Below, piece by piece: positions 52,530 through 61,079 of a stretch of DNA of 64,000 nt (positions are counted from its first letter, which is position 1; the number at the start of each line of letters is the position of its first letter). The notes beneath the pieces were generated by a model. The model worked only from the letters and a program-made list of their open reading frames with translations, ran no database searches and had not been told where the DNA came from. The DNA comes from Pseudomonas viridiflava (GTDB lineage: Bacteria; Pseudomonadota; Gammaproteobacteria; Pseudomonadales; Pseudomonadaceae), in NCBI RefSeq assembly GCF_003702045.1, contig NZ_RBTP01000069.1, forward strand, positions 95,749 to 159,748, given 5' to 3'. Made by a program: the position numbers and the translations under genes.

Positions 52530-52556
52530 CTCACGCTCCAGCGTGGGCACGATCAC
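52530..52556. repeat. Degenerate dispersed intergenic repeat, copy 3
   Basis: TCACGCTCCAGCGTGGGCACGATCAC includes a CACGCT-CC-AGCGTG dyad and the GGCACGATCAC word of copy 1. The sequence upstream to about 52470 looks like an eroded extension of the same family. It touches the cytochrome c5 stop codon. Confidence 0.4.
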
Positions 52557-52975
52557 TTCAAACCCGACATCGTCTGAATGGCAGCCTTGAGGTCTTCATC
52601 CGAGCAATCGCCGCATGTCCCTTTGGGCGGCATGGCGTTGATGCCGGTAATGGCTTTGGCCAGCAGGCCGTCGAGGCCACCCTCTTTCTGGGAACGCTCG
52701 GTCCAGGCGACCGTATCACCGATTTTCGGCGCGTTGGGCATGACGCCGCTGTGGCAGACCTGGCAGTGCTTGGCAATCACGTCGTCCACCGATCGGGTAG
52801 CGCCACTTGCCTGCGAGCCCGCCACCTGCACGCCAGGACATTCTTTGCCTTGAACACAGACCTGCCCGACGGGTTCGAGGCGTCTGGCGATCTCTTCATT
52901 GCTTGCCGCCTGAGCGTTAAACACCCAGAAAGCCAACGCGGCAGCGATGGCCGGAAACGTGTTTATCAGGTTCAC
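52553..52975 (-). CDS. Cytochrome c5 family protein
   Basis: A 140-residue periplasmic mono-haem cytochrome. The signal peptide MNLINTFPAIAAALAFWVFNAQA precedes a cysteine-containing region, then CQVCH (haem attachment) and axial Met in NAMPPKGTCGDCSDEDL, whose C-GDC cysteines form the disulfide typical of cytochrome c5. GTG 52975 is preferred because GAGGG lies 8 bases before it; an upstream TTG (52990) has no ribosome binding site. It corresponds to CycB of P. aeruginosa by context. Confidence 0.88.
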   Translation of the reverse strand: MNLINTFPAIAAALAFWVFNAQAASNEEIARRLEPVGQVCVQGKECPGVQVAGSQASGATRSVDDVIAKHCQVCHSGVMPNAPKIGDTVAWTERSQKEGGLDGLLAKAITGINAMPPKGTCGDCSDEDLKAAIQTMSGLK

Positions 52976-53159
52976 ACTTAGCACCCTCAAGGTGACGGAG
53001 TCACGCCTGCGGGGACGGGCTGGCAGGCCGAAAAAGTATAGCCCTCGGCTGCCCTGGCCGACACGCGCCTGCAGTCAGAAGGCGTGTTCGGCGACGAACA
53101 CGAGGGACAACGCCAATGCCGCAAAGCGCCTGAAAACAGGGGCCGCAGGTCAGTTGCGG

Positions 53160-53708
53160 TTAGAAATTGGCGGGCGTGGCTGCGCTGATTAGTCGCGCTG
53201 GGACGTCGAACGGATTGCGAAAACGATGCGGGCGAGTGCTTTCAAAGTAGTAGCTGTCACCGACGTCCAGCGTGTAGGTGTCCAGACCAACTACCAGCTC
53301 AAGACGTCCTTCGACGACAATCCCGGTTTCCTCACCTTCATGAACCAGCATTTCTTCACCCGTGTCGGCACCGGGCGGGTAGGTTTCCGTCAGAAAAGCG
53401 ATGGCGCGGCCCTGATGCGATTTGCCGACCAGTTTCATGGTCACTGCACCGTCCGAGATATCGATCAATTCACTGGCTTTGTAAACCACTTGAGCCGCAT
53501 TTTGGGGTTCGATTTCTTCGGAGAAGAATTCGACCATCGACATCGGAATCCCGCCAAGCACCTTGCGCAGGGAGCTGATCGAAGGGCTGACGCTGTTTTT
53601 CTCGATCATGGAGATAGTGCTGTTGGTCACACCGGCCCGTTTGGCGAGTTCACGCTGGGAAAGGCCTTTGAGCTTGCGGATCGATTGCAGTCGTTCACCC
53701 ACGTCCAA
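53160..53708 (-). CDS. pauR: PauR-type polyamine regulator (XRE HTH plus cupin)
   Basis: A 182-residue regulator. The N-terminal XRE HTH (LSQRELAKRAGVTNSTISMIEKNSVSPSISSLRKVL) is followed by a cupin domain in the second half (EEMLVHEGEETGIVVEGRLELVVG...GDSYYFESTRPHRFRN). The synteny (cytochrome c5, then this gene, then alanine racemase) matches P. aeruginosa PA5301 (PauR), a repressor of polyamine catabolic genes. Start is TTG 53708 (MDVGERLQS), preceded by GGGGG. Confidence 0.88.
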   Translation of the reverse strand: MDVGERLQSIRKLKGLSQRELAKRAGVTNSTISMIEKNSVSPSISSLRKVLGGIPMSMVEFFSEEIEPQNAAQVVYKASELIDISDGAVTMKLVGKSHQGRAIAFLTETYPPGADTGEEMLVHEGEETGIVVEGRLELVVGLDTYTLDVGDSYYFESTRPHRFRNPFDVPARLISAATPANF

Positions 53709-53832
53709 TGCGGCATACCCCCAGATTTAGTCAGGCCAAGTCGTTATGAGCGCCATGATGGCACAGCGTTCAATATTTACAACACTCGACCGGCGACCGG
53801 GTATTTCGGGGCGTTGACGATAAAACGCAGGC

Positions 53833-54906
53833 TTAGCCTTCTGAGTAGACGCGCGGAACGCGGCGCAGATTGCAGAATATCTGGTACGGAATCGTGCCTG
53901 CCTGAGCGGCCACGTCACTGGCCAGCACTTGCTTGCCCCACAGCTCGACACGGCTGCCAAGACCCGCTTGCGGACATTCGGTCAGGTCCACACTGAGCAT
54001 GTCCATCGACACGCGTCCGACCAGCCTGGAAGCATGGCCATCAATGAAAACCGGTGTACCCGAAGGCGCGTGGCGCGGATAACCGTCGGCGTAGCCCATT
54101 GCTACGACGCCGATACGTGAAGGACGGTCTGTCACGAAGGTGGCGCCGTAGCCTACCGGCTCACCCACGGCCACCTCGCGTACGCTGATGATTTTCGACT
54201 CCAGCGTCATGACCGGCTGCAAACGATCCGCCAGCGCTTGCGACTCGTTGAACGGCGTGGCCCCGTACAGCATGATGCCAGGGCGCACCCAATCGCTCTT
54301 GATCGCTGGCCAGCCCAGTACGGCAGGCGAGTTCTTCAGGCTGGTTTCTGCGGACAACCCCTGACGGGCGGCCTCGAAAACCGCCACTTGATCGTCACTG
54401 GCCGAACAGCCCAATTCGTCGGCACGCGCAAAATGGCTCATCAGCACGATGTTGGCCACCTTGCCGGTTGCCAACAGACGCTCATACGCGGCGCGATACT
54501 CGTGCGGGTACAAGCCAACCCGGTGCATGCCCGTGTCGAGCTTCAGCCAGACCGTCAACGGTTTGCTGAGACGCGCCTGCTCGATAGCTTCCAGCTGCCA
54601 CATCGAATGCACTACCGTCCACAGATCGTGCCGGGCGATCAATTCCAGTTCGTCGGCCTCGAAAAAACCCTCCAGCAGCAGGACGGGCGCGGAGATACCG
54701 GCCGCACGCAACTCCAGCGCCTCTTCGATGCAGGCCACTGCAAAGCCATCTGCCAGGGTTTCCAGCGCCTGAGCGACACGCACGGCACCGTGACCATAGG
54801 CATCGGCCTTGATCACGGCGAGCGCTTTGGCACCGGCGCTTTCGCGGGCCAGCTGATAGTTGTGACGCAGGGCTTGAAGATCGACGAGGGCGCGAGCTGG
54901 ACGCAT
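53833..54906 (-). CDS. dadX: Catabolic alanine racemase
   Basis: A 357-residue PLP enzyme interconverting L- and D-alanine. The PLP Lys33 is in AVIKADAYGHG. The GYGATFVT and SMDMLSVDL motifs are in place, and WGKQV is in the C-terminal beta domain. Position with dadA and dadR indicates the catabolic DadX role rather than the anabolic Alr. A terminator-like hairpin lies 30 bp upstream of its ATG, between ridA and this gene. Confidence 0.93.
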   Translation of the reverse strand: MRPARALVDLQALRHNYQLARESAGAKALAVIKADAYGHGAVRVAQALETLADGFAVACIEEALELRAAGISAPVLLLEGFFEADELELIARHDLWTVVHSMWQLEAIEQARLSKPLTVWLKLDTGMHRVGLYPHEYRAAYERLLATGKVANIVLMSHFARADELGCSASDDQVAVFEAARQGLSAETSLKNSPAVLGWPAIKSDWVRPGIMLYGATPFNESQALADRLQPVMTLESKIISVREVAVGEPVGYGATFVTDRPSRIGVVAMGYADGYPRHAPSGTPVFIDGHASRLVGRVSMDMLSVDLTECPQAGLGSRVELWGKQVLASDVAAQAGTIPYQIFCNLRRVPRVYSEG

Positions 54907-54935
54907 GGGAACGGTATTGCCTGAAGAGGTGTGTT

Positions 54936-54973
54936 AAAAAAAAGGCCCGACGCCGAGGGTGCGTCGCCGGGCC
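54936..54973 (-). terminator. Terminator-like hairpin between ridA and dadX
   Basis: On the minus strand GGCCCGGCGACGC (54973-54961) can pair with GCGTCGGGCC (54953-54944), with a 3-nt bulge, followed by eight Ts (54943-54936). This is a strong rho-independent terminator shape, located 30 bp upstream of the dadX ATG within what is normally one operon. Confidence 0.8.
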
Positions 54974-54984
54974 AAGGAAAAACG

Positions 54985-55338
54985 TTACGGCAGTGCAGCG
55001 ACGACCGAGAGCTCGACCAGAATTTCCGGCTCGCACAGCTTGGCTTCCACGGTGGCGCGCGCAGGTGCCACGCCTTTTGGCAGCCATTTGTCCCAGACAC
55101 TGTTCATGCCGGCAAAATCGGCGTCAATGTCTTTCAGGTAGATGGTCACCGACAGGATGCGGGTCTTGTCAGTACCGGCCAGACCAAGCAGGCGCTCAAT
55201 GCTGTCCAGCGTCTCTTTGGTCTGCTTCTCGACACCGGCGGTCATGTCATCACCCACTTGGCCCGACAAATAAACGGTGCCGTTGTGGACAACGATCTGA
55301 CTCATGCGCTCATTGGTGAGCTGGCGCTGGATTGACAT
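54985..55338 (-). CDS. RidA family reactive-intermediate deaminase
   Basis: A 117-residue RidA/YjgF protein that hydrolyses enamine/imine intermediates. The sequence MSIQRQLTNERMSQIVVHNGTVYLSGQVGDD and the C-terminal VAPARATVEAKLCEPEILVELSVVAAL contain the catalytic Arg in ARATVEA and the conserved Glu. It likely clears iminopyruvate released by DadA (inference from operon). Its start lies 28 bp inside dadA's 3' end, implying translational coupling. Confidence 0.9.
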   Translation of the reverse strand: MSIQRQLTNERMSQIVVHNGTVYLSGQVGDDMTAGVEKQTKETLDSIERLLGLAGTDKTRILSVTIYLKDIDADFAGMNSVWDKWLPKGVAPARATVEAKLCEPEILVELSVVAALP

Positions 55339-56611
55339 GCTTGGCTTTCTCCTGGGTACTGCCGTAACGGGAAATATCAAGGCCTTCGGCGCTGATCTTG
55401 GGTGTTTCATGGGCCATCAGGTCGGCCAGCAAACGGCCGGAACCACACGCCATTGTCCAACCCAGCGTACCGTGGCCGGTGTTGAGGAACAGGTTGCGCA
55501 ACGGCGTGGCACCCACGATCGGCGTGCCATCCGGCGTGGTGGGACGCAGCCCCGTCCAAAAACTGGCCTGGGCCAGGTCGCCGCCCTGAGGATAGAGGTC
55601 GCCGACGATCATCTCCAGTGTTTCGCGCCGACGCGGATTGAGCGACAGGTCGAAACCGGCAATTTCGGCCATGCCGCCAACCCGGATACGGTTGTCGAAG
55701 CGGGTGATGGCGACCTTGTAGGTTTCGTCGAGGATGGTCGACGTCGGTGCCATGTTCGGGTTGGTGATCGGGATGGTCAGCGAGTAGCCCTTGAGCGGAT
55801 AGACCGGCGCCTTGATGCCCAGCGGCTTGAGCAACTGCGGCGAATAGCTGCCCAGCGCCAGCACGTAACGATCGGCGGTTTCCAGCTTGCCGTCGATCCA
55901 CACACCATTGACGCGGTCGCCTGCGAAATCCAGACGTTCGATGTTCTGCCCGTAACGGAACTCAACACCCAAGGCTTCGGCCATTTCAGCCAGACGCGTG
56001 GTGAACAGTTGGCAGTCGCCGGTCTGGTCGTTGGGCAGGCGCAGCGCGCCACTCAGAATGCCGGTCACGCCCGCCAGCGCCGGCTCGACCCGGGCAATGC
56101 CTTCGCGGTCGAGCAGCTCATACGGCACGCCGGACTGTTCGAGGACGGCGATGTCCTTGGCAGCGTTGTCCAGCTGCGCCTGGGTGCGGAACAGCTGGGT
56201 CGTGCCCAGGCTGCGGCCTTCGTACGCGATGCCGGTTTCCAGGCGCAACTCATCGAGACAGTCACGGCTGTACTCGGACAATCGCACCATGCGCTCTTTG
56301 TTCACGGCGTAACGGCTGGCCGTGCAGTTGCGCAGCATTTGGGCCATCCACAGGTACTGGTCGATGTCAGCCGTGGCCTTGATCGCCAGCGGAGCGTGAC
56401 GTTGCAGCAACCACTTGATCGCTTTGAGCGGCACACCAGGCGCGGCCCACGGAGAGGCATAGCCTGGGGAAACCTGACCTGCGTTGGCAAAACTGGTTTC
56501 CATTGCAGCAGCAGGCTGACGGTCCACGACGGTGACCTCAAAGCCTGCCCGCGCCAGATAATAGGCACTGGTGATGCCGATCACACCGCTACCAAGGACC
56601 AGAACGCGCAT
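55310..56611 (-). CDS. dadA: D-amino acid dehydrogenase, small subunit
   Basis: A 433-residue flavoenzyme oxidising D-alanine and other D-amino acids, feeding electrons to the respiratory chain. The FAD-binding VLGSGVIGITSAYYLARAG (GxGxxG at 7-12) is at the N-terminus. DAO-family segments RPTTPDGTPIVGAT and LNTGHGTLGWTMACGSGRLLADLM follow. The length is that of E. coli DadA. It is divergent from dadR and is the first gene of a dadA-ridA-dadX unit. Confidence 0.96.
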   Translation of the reverse strand: MRVLVLGSGVIGITSAYYLARAGFEVTVVDRQPAAAMETSFANAGQVSPGYASPWAAPGVPLKAIKWLLQRHAPLAIKATADIDQYLWMAQMLRNCTASRYAVNKERMVRLSEYSRDCLDELRLETGIAYEGRSLGTTQLFRTQAQLDNAAKDIAVLEQSGVPYELLDREGIARVEPALAGVTGILSGALRLPNDQTGDCQLFTTRLAEMAEALGVEFRYGQNIERLDFAGDRVNGVWIDGKLETADRYVLALGSYSPQLLKPLGIKAPVYPLKGYSLTIPITNPNMAPTSTILDETYKVAITRFDNRIRVGGMAEIAGFDLSLNPRRRETLEMIVGDLYPQGGDLAQASFWTGLRPTTPDGTPIVGATPLRNLFLNTGHGTLGWTMACGSGRLLADLMAHETPKISAEGLDISRYGSTQEKAKHVNPAPAHQ

Positions 56612-56768
56612 GTTGTTGACCTCATCGCGGATATCCGCTGACGTTTTGAAGTTTTAAGCAAGGATGTGCCCAGTATATTGAGCATTGAGCAGTGCTTTTA
56701 ACTGTATAAATGCTTATATTCGGTGCAAATCAACGGCAAAGAACATTTTCGTAGAGGGGATTACTCAC
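56612..56768. promoter_or_regulatory. dadA-dadR divergent control region
   Basis: An AT-rich 157-bp interval between divergent dadA and dadR, with several A/T tracts (ATATTGAGCATTGAGC, TTTTAACTGTATAAATGCTTATATT). This is the expected place for Lrp-type DadR binding. No individual site is clear. Confidence 0.45.
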
Positions 56769-57257
56769 GTGCGCACCGAGCACCAGTCAAAACGTGAGCT
56801 GGACAAGATCGACCGCAACATTTTGCGCATCCTTCAGGCCGATGCGCGCATCTCGTTTACCGAGCTGGGCGAACGCGTAGGGCTGTCGACCACCCCTTGT
56901 ACCGAGCGGGTTCGAAGACTTGAGCGCGAGGGCATCATCATGGGTTACAACGCCCGCCTGAACCCGCAGAGCCTCAAGGCCAGCCTGCTGGTGTTCGTCG
57001 AGATCAGCCTTGATTACAAATCCGGGGACACCTTTGAAGAGTTCCGCCGCGCCGTGCTCAAGCTGCCCCATGTATTGGAGTGCCATCTGGTGTCCGGGGA
57101 CTTCGACTACCTGGTGAAAGCACGGATTTCGGAAATGGCGTCGTACCGCAAATTGCTCGGCGACATCCTGCTCAAACTGCCGCACGTGCGCGAATCGAAG
57201 AGTTACATCGTAATGGAGGAGGTGAAAGAGAGTCTGAATCTTCCGATCCCGGACTGA
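56769..57257 (+). CDS. dadR: Lrp/AsnC-family regulator DadR
   Basis: A 162-residue Lrp-type regulator. The N-terminal HTH (LDKIDRNILRILQADARISFTELGERVGLSTTPCTERVRRLEREGII) is followed by a RAM ligand-binding domain (VLECHLVSGDFDYLVKARISEMASYRKLL). It is divergent from dadA, which in P. aeruginosa is activated by DadR with L-alanine. GTG 56769 is preceded by AGAGGGG. Length matches the P. aeruginosa protein. Confidence 0.93.
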   Translation: MRTEHQSKRELDKIDRNILRILQADARISFTELGERVGLSTTPCTERVRRLEREGIIMGYNARLNPQSLKASLLVFVEISLDYKSGDTFEEFRRAVLKLPHVLECHLVSGDFDYLVKARISEMASYRKLLGDILLKLPHVRESKSYIVMEEVKESLNLPIPD

Positions 57258-57266
57258 GCGAAAAGG

Positions 57267-57620
57267 CTAGACCAGTACCTGCCGGGTCGAGGCGATATAG
57301 TCATGCACCTGCTTTTCGACGCGAGGATGAATCAGCTCCACGGGGCGTCGCCCATTCGGGCATGGCAGGGTTTGGGTCGTGCCGAACAGGCGGCAAATCA
57401 ACGGGCGCTCGTCGTACACCGTGCAGCCTTGAGGCCCCAAATGTACGCAGTTCAGCTCATTCAGCGCAGCGTCCTGCTCGGCGGCGGTCTTACGCGGCAG
57501 GCGGGCCATTTCTTCGGATGAAGTAGTCACCGGCCCACAGCAGTCATGACAGCCCGGAACGCATTCGAACGACGGAATCTGGCGGCGCAGCTCGCGGATT
57601 TTATGAAGGTTGCAGCTCAT
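57267..57620 (-). CDS. YkgJ family cysteine-cluster protein
   Basis: A 117-residue protein. Its cysteines lie in CVPGCHDCCGPV, NCVHLGPQGCTVYDERPLICRLFG and LPCPNGRRP, the CxxCxxxCC-type cluster of the YkgJ (UPF0153) family, which probably binds zinc or an Fe-S centre. ATG 57620 (MSCNLHKIR) is chosen over an upstream in-frame start. It is convergent with dadR, 9 bp apart. Function unknown. Confidence 0.88.
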   Translation of the reverse strand: MSCNLHKIRELRRQIPSFECVPGCHDCCGPVTTSSEEMARLPRKTAAEQDAALNELNCVHLGPQGCTVYDERPLICRLFGTTQTLPCPNGRRPVELIHPRVEKQVHDYIASTRQVLV

Positions 57621-57726
57621 TGAAACAATCACCCTGACACAATGCCTGGATTTTGCCTCAGTTGGCAGGCTCAGGACAGCAGCTTATCCTCACCCCACCT
57701 CACGACGCCGCCAACAGGACCTTTTC

Positions 57727-59040
57727 ATGAACGCCCGCGTTCAGCACGCCGCCCAGCAAGCCTCGCACACTGCTTCGTACTACGCCGCCAGCAGCCACCC
57801 GCAGCCGGATCATCCTGCACTGCAAGGCGAGGTGAAGGTTGATGTGTGCGTGGTGGGCGGTGGGTTCTCCGGGCTTAACACGGCGATCGAACTGGCCGAG
57901 CGCGGATTGAGCGTGGCGTTGCTGGAAGCGCGCAAGATCGGTTGGGGCGCCAGCGGGCGCAATGGCGGCCAGTTGATCCGCGGTGTCGGTCACGACGTCG
58001 AACAGTTCGCCAATGTGATAGGCAGCGACGGCGTGCGCCAGCTCAAACTGATGGGCATCGAAGCAGTCGACATCGTGCGTCAGCGGATCGAACGACATGG
58101 CATTGATTGCGCGCTGAAATGGGGTTACTGCGACTTGGCCAACAAGCCGCGTGACATGACCCACCTGGCCGAAGACGCCGATGAGTTACGCAGCCTGGGG
58201 TATCAGCATGAGCTGAAGCTGGTGGCGCCCGATCAGATGCGCAGCGTGGTGGGCTCGGACCGTTATGTCGGCGGCCTGATCGACATGGGTTCCGGGCATC
58301 TGCACCCGCTGAATCTGGCCTTGGGCGAGGCCGTAGTCGCACAATCGCTGGGCGTGCAGTTGTTCGAACGGTCTGAAGTGACACGCATCGACTACGGCCC
58401 GCAGGTCAAGGTACACACCACACAGGGTTCGGTGCTGGCGAAAACGCTGGTGCTGGGCTGCAACGCTTATCTGAAAGACCTTAACCCGCATATCAGCGGC
58501 AAAGTGTTGCCCGCTGGCAGCTACATCATTGCGACCGAGCCGTTTAGCCAGGCGCAGGCCACTGAACTGCTGCCGCAGGACATGGCCGTCTGCGACCAGC
58601 GCGTGACGGTGGATTACTACCGGCTGTCCGCCGACCGCCGTTTGCTGTTTGGTGGTGCCTGCCATTACTCGGGCCGCGATCCGCAAGACATTGCCGCCTA
58701 CATGCGACCGAAGATGCTGGATGTTTTTCCGCAACTGGCCAATACGAAGATCGATTATCAGTGGGGCGGAATGATTGGCATCGGGGCCAATCGCCTGCCA
58801 CAGATCGGGCGGCTCAAGGACCAGCCCAATGTGTTTTATGCGCAGGCCTATTCCGGCCACGGCCTGAACGCCACGCATCTGGCAGGACGCCTGTTGGCCG
58901 AAGCCATCGCCGGGCAGCACAGCGATGGTTTCGAGTTGTTTGCCAGCGTTCCGCACATGACTTTTCCGGGCGGCAAACACCTGCGCTCGCCGCTGCTGGC
59001 GCTGGGCATGCTCTGGCACCGCCTGAAAGAGTTGCGCTGA
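57727..59040 (+). CDS. FAD-dependent oxidoreductase, PauB/gamma-glutamylputrescine oxidase-like
   Basis: A 437-residue DAO-family flavoenzyme. The dinucleotide fold is VCVVGGGFSGLNTAIELAERG (GGGFSG at 44-49). Later motifs are GWGASGRNGGQLIRG and FYAQAYSGHGLNATHLAGRLLAEAIAG. It matches PuuB/PauB enzymes that oxidise gamma-glutamylated polyamines; context near pauR and dadR corresponds to P. aeruginosa PauB4 (PA5309). Substrate is inference. ATG 57727 is chosen, with a purine stretch before it. Confidence 0.85.
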   Translation: MNARVQHAAQQASHTASYYAASSHPQPDHPALQGEVKVDVCVVGGGFSGLNTAIELAERGLSVALLEARKIGWGASGRNGGQLIRGVGHDVEQFANVIGSDGVRQLKLMGIEAVDIVRQRIERHGIDCALKWGYCDLANKPRDMTHLAEDADELRSLGYQHELKLVAPDQMRSVVGSDRYVGGLIDMGSGHLHPLNLALGEAVVAQSLGVQLFERSEVTRIDYGPQVKVHTTQGSVLAKTLVLGCNAYLKDLNPHISGKVLPAGSYIIATEPFSQAQATELLPQDMAVCDQRVTVDYYRLSADRRLLFGGACHYSGRDPQDIAAYMRPKMLDVFPQLANTKIDYQWGGMIGIGANRLPQIGRLKDQPNVFYAQAYSGHGLNATHLAGRLLAEAIAGQHSDGFELFASVPHMTFPGGKHLRSPLLALGMLWHRLKELR

Positions 59041-59046
59041 AACGCC

Positions 59047-59298
59047 TCAACGCCTCCAGAAGGCCTTCATCGCCTCGGCCCGGGCCTGCTGGAAATCGAT
59101 ACCGATGTCACGAAGCTGGTCGTCCGTCAGCTCCAGCAATGCGCGGCGGGATGTCCAGCGATGACGATACAACGCCCAACGGCTCATACCCTTCGGTACA
59201 CAAGCCTGATCGGCAGCAGCGGCCTTTATTGCCGATGGCTGAACCTCATCCAGTTCCTGGCTGTAAAACGCTAATCGTACGTCGCTGAACCCGTTCAT
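59047..59298 (-). CDS. DUF1127 small protein
   Basis: An 83-residue protein. The C-terminal WALYRHRWTSRRALLELTDDQLRDIGIDFQQARAEAMKAFW is the DUF1127 (YjiS) domain. DUF1127 proteins in other bacteria affect RNA degradation or stress response. GGAGGA precedes ATG 59298 strongly. It is convergent with the PauB-like gene (6 bp apart) and divergent from the MocR gene. Confidence 0.88.
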   Translation of the reverse strand: MNGFSDVRLAFYSQELDEVQPSAIKAAAADQACVPKGMSRWALYRHRWTSRRALLELTDDQLRDIGIDFQQARAEAMKAFWRR

Positions 59299-59367
59299 TG
59301 TGGTTCCTCCATCGGGTAGGTATCCATCGCTCAACACACGCCAGCCATCACACAGATCGGAAAGCGC

Positions 59368-59390
59368 ATCGCCGACAAGCCGCCTCCCAC
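59368..59390. repeat. Single REP half-unit
   Basis: ATCGCCGACAAGCCGCCTCCCAC matches the right-hand unit of the REP doublet at 2003-2025 with one mismatch. No partner in inverted orientation is visible nearby. Confidence 0.65.
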
Positions 59391-59470
59391 AGTGCGTTGG
59401 TTACAGCAATATCTGTGTATAACGCTGAGTGCGTGAGCGTGACCCCATGATGAAGGGGATTACCAAACCA

Positions 59471-59553
59471 ATACAGATTCAAAATCTTCTTATATTTTCC
59501 ATACAGAAGATTCAAAACTCCTTCTGAATGCTATATTTTCACGCCATCTGTAT
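59471..59553 (+). promoter_or_regulatory. Repeated ATACAG words upstream of the MocR gene
   Basis: ATACAG occurs at 59471 and 59501, exactly 30 bp apart, each followed by A/T-rich sequence with AGATTCAAAA in common. CTGTAT (59548-59553) is a mirror copy just before the gene. MocR-type regulators bind direct repeats; this is a plausible site controlling MocR and DUF1127. Confidence 0.55.
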
Positions 59554-59587
59554 GGCCCTGAACTAAGCACTCAACCAAGAGTAAGCC

Positions 59588-61009
59588 ATGACCCTGTACG
59601 TCAACCTTGCCGAGTTGCTCGGTTCGCGGATCGAAAAAGGCTTCTACCGCCCCGGCGACCGCCTGCCCTCGGTGCGCGCCCTCAGCGTCGAACATGGCGT
59701 GAGCCTGAGCACCGTGCAGCAGGCGTACCGGGTGCTGGAAGACAGCGGGCTTGCCACACCCAAACCCAAGTCGGGCTATTTCGTGTCGGCCAGCCGCCAG
59801 GCTCCCGCGCTGCCTGTGGTCGGGCGACCGGTTCAACGGCCTGTGGACATCTCTCAGTGGGATCAGGTGCTTGAGCTGATTCGCGTCTCACCTCTGGAAG
59901 CGATCACGCAACTGGGGCGCGGGATGCCGGACGTTTCCAGTCCCACCCTGAAACCGCTGATGCGCGCGCTGGGCCAGTTGAGTCGTCATCAGGACATGCC
60001 CGGCCTGTATTACGACAACATCTACGGTGTCCATACACTGCGCGAACAGATCGCCCGCCTGTTGCTGGATTCCGGCTGTAACCTGACCGCCAATGACCTG
60101 ATCATCACCAGCGGTTGCCACGAAGCTCTGTCAGCCAGCATCCGCGCCGTCTGCTCGCCCGGCGACATTGTGGCGGTGGACTCACCCAGCTTTTTCGGCG
60201 CCATGCAGACCCTCAAGGGCCTGGGCATGAAGGCAATGGAAATCCCGACCGACCCACTGACCGGCATCAGCCTGGAAGCGCTGGAACTGGCCCTGGAGCA
60301 GTGGCCGATCAAGGCCATCCAGCTGACGCCCAGTTGCAACAACCCGCTCGGCTACGTCATGCCCGAGGCGCGCAAACGGGCCTTGCTGACACTGGCACAA
60401 CGCTTCGACGTGGCAATTATTGAGGACGATGTGTATGGCGACCTGGCATACACCTACCCTCGTCCGCGCACCATAAAATCGTTCGACGAAGACGGCCGTG
60501 TGCTGCTGTGCAGTTCGTTTTCCAAGACACTGGCGCCCGGCCTGCGGATCGGCTGGGTGGCGCCAGGCCGTTATCTGGAGCGGGTGCTGCACATGAAATA
60601 CATCAGCACCGGGTCGACTGCGCCGCAGCCACAACTGGCCATTGCCGACTTCATCCAGGGCGGGCACTACGAACCTCACTTGCGGCGTATGCGCACGCAG
60701 TACCAGCGCAGTCGTGACGTGATGATCGACTGGGTGATGCGGTACTTCCCCGCTGGTACCCGCGTCAGCCGCCCGCAAGGCAGCTTCATGCTGTGGGTCG
60801 AACTGGCCGAGGACTTCGATACACTGCGCCTGAACCGTGTCTTGCTGGATAAAGGCGTACAGATCGCGGTGGGCAGCATTTTTTCCGCGTCTGGCAAATA
60901 CCGCAATTGCATGCGCATGAACTACGCTGCCAGGCCGACGCCGAAAATCGAAAGTGCGGTACGCATCGTCGGCGAAACCATCGTGCAACTGCTTGAGCAA
61001 GCCAATTGA
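59588..61009 (+). CDS. MocR-family regulator (GntR HTH plus aminotransferase domain)
   Basis: A 473-residue fusion regulator. The N-terminal GntR winged HTH (RIEKGFYRPGDRLPSVRALSVEHGVSLSTVQQAYRVLEDSGL) precedes a linker, then a fold-type I aminotransferase domain with TSGCHEALSASI, IEDDVYGDLAYT and PLP Lys313 in SSFSKTLAPGLRIGW. This is the MocR/PdxR layout, using PLP for sensing rather than catalysis. Target is unknown; the divergent DUF1127 gene is a candidate. Confidence 0.9.
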   Translation: MTLYVNLAELLGSRIEKGFYRPGDRLPSVRALSVEHGVSLSTVQQAYRVLEDSGLATPKPKSGYFVSASRQAPALPVVGRPVQRPVDISQWDQVLELIRVSPLEAITQLGRGMPDVSSPTLKPLMRALGQLSRHQDMPGLYYDNIYGVHTLREQIARLLLDSGCNLTANDLIITSGCHEALSASIRAVCSPGDIVAVDSPSFFGAMQTLKGLGMKAMEIPTDPLTGISLEALELALEQWPIKAIQLTPSCNNPLGYVMPEARKRALLTLAQRFDVAIIEDDVYGDLAYTYPRPRTIKSFDEDGRVLLCSSFSKTLAPGLRIGWVAPGRYLERVLHMKYISTGSTAPQPQLAIADFIQGGHYEPHLRRMRTQYQRSRDVMIDWVMRYFPAGTRVSRPQGSFMLWVELAEDFDTLRLNRVLLDKGVQIAVGSIFSASGKYRNCMRMNYAARPTPKIESAVRIVGETIVQLLEQAN

Positions 61010-61079
61010 TGTGGGCAAATTTTTTTCGGTTTTGCGGGTCTTATCGCCAAGCCAAACCCATCCATTTGTGGATATCCAT

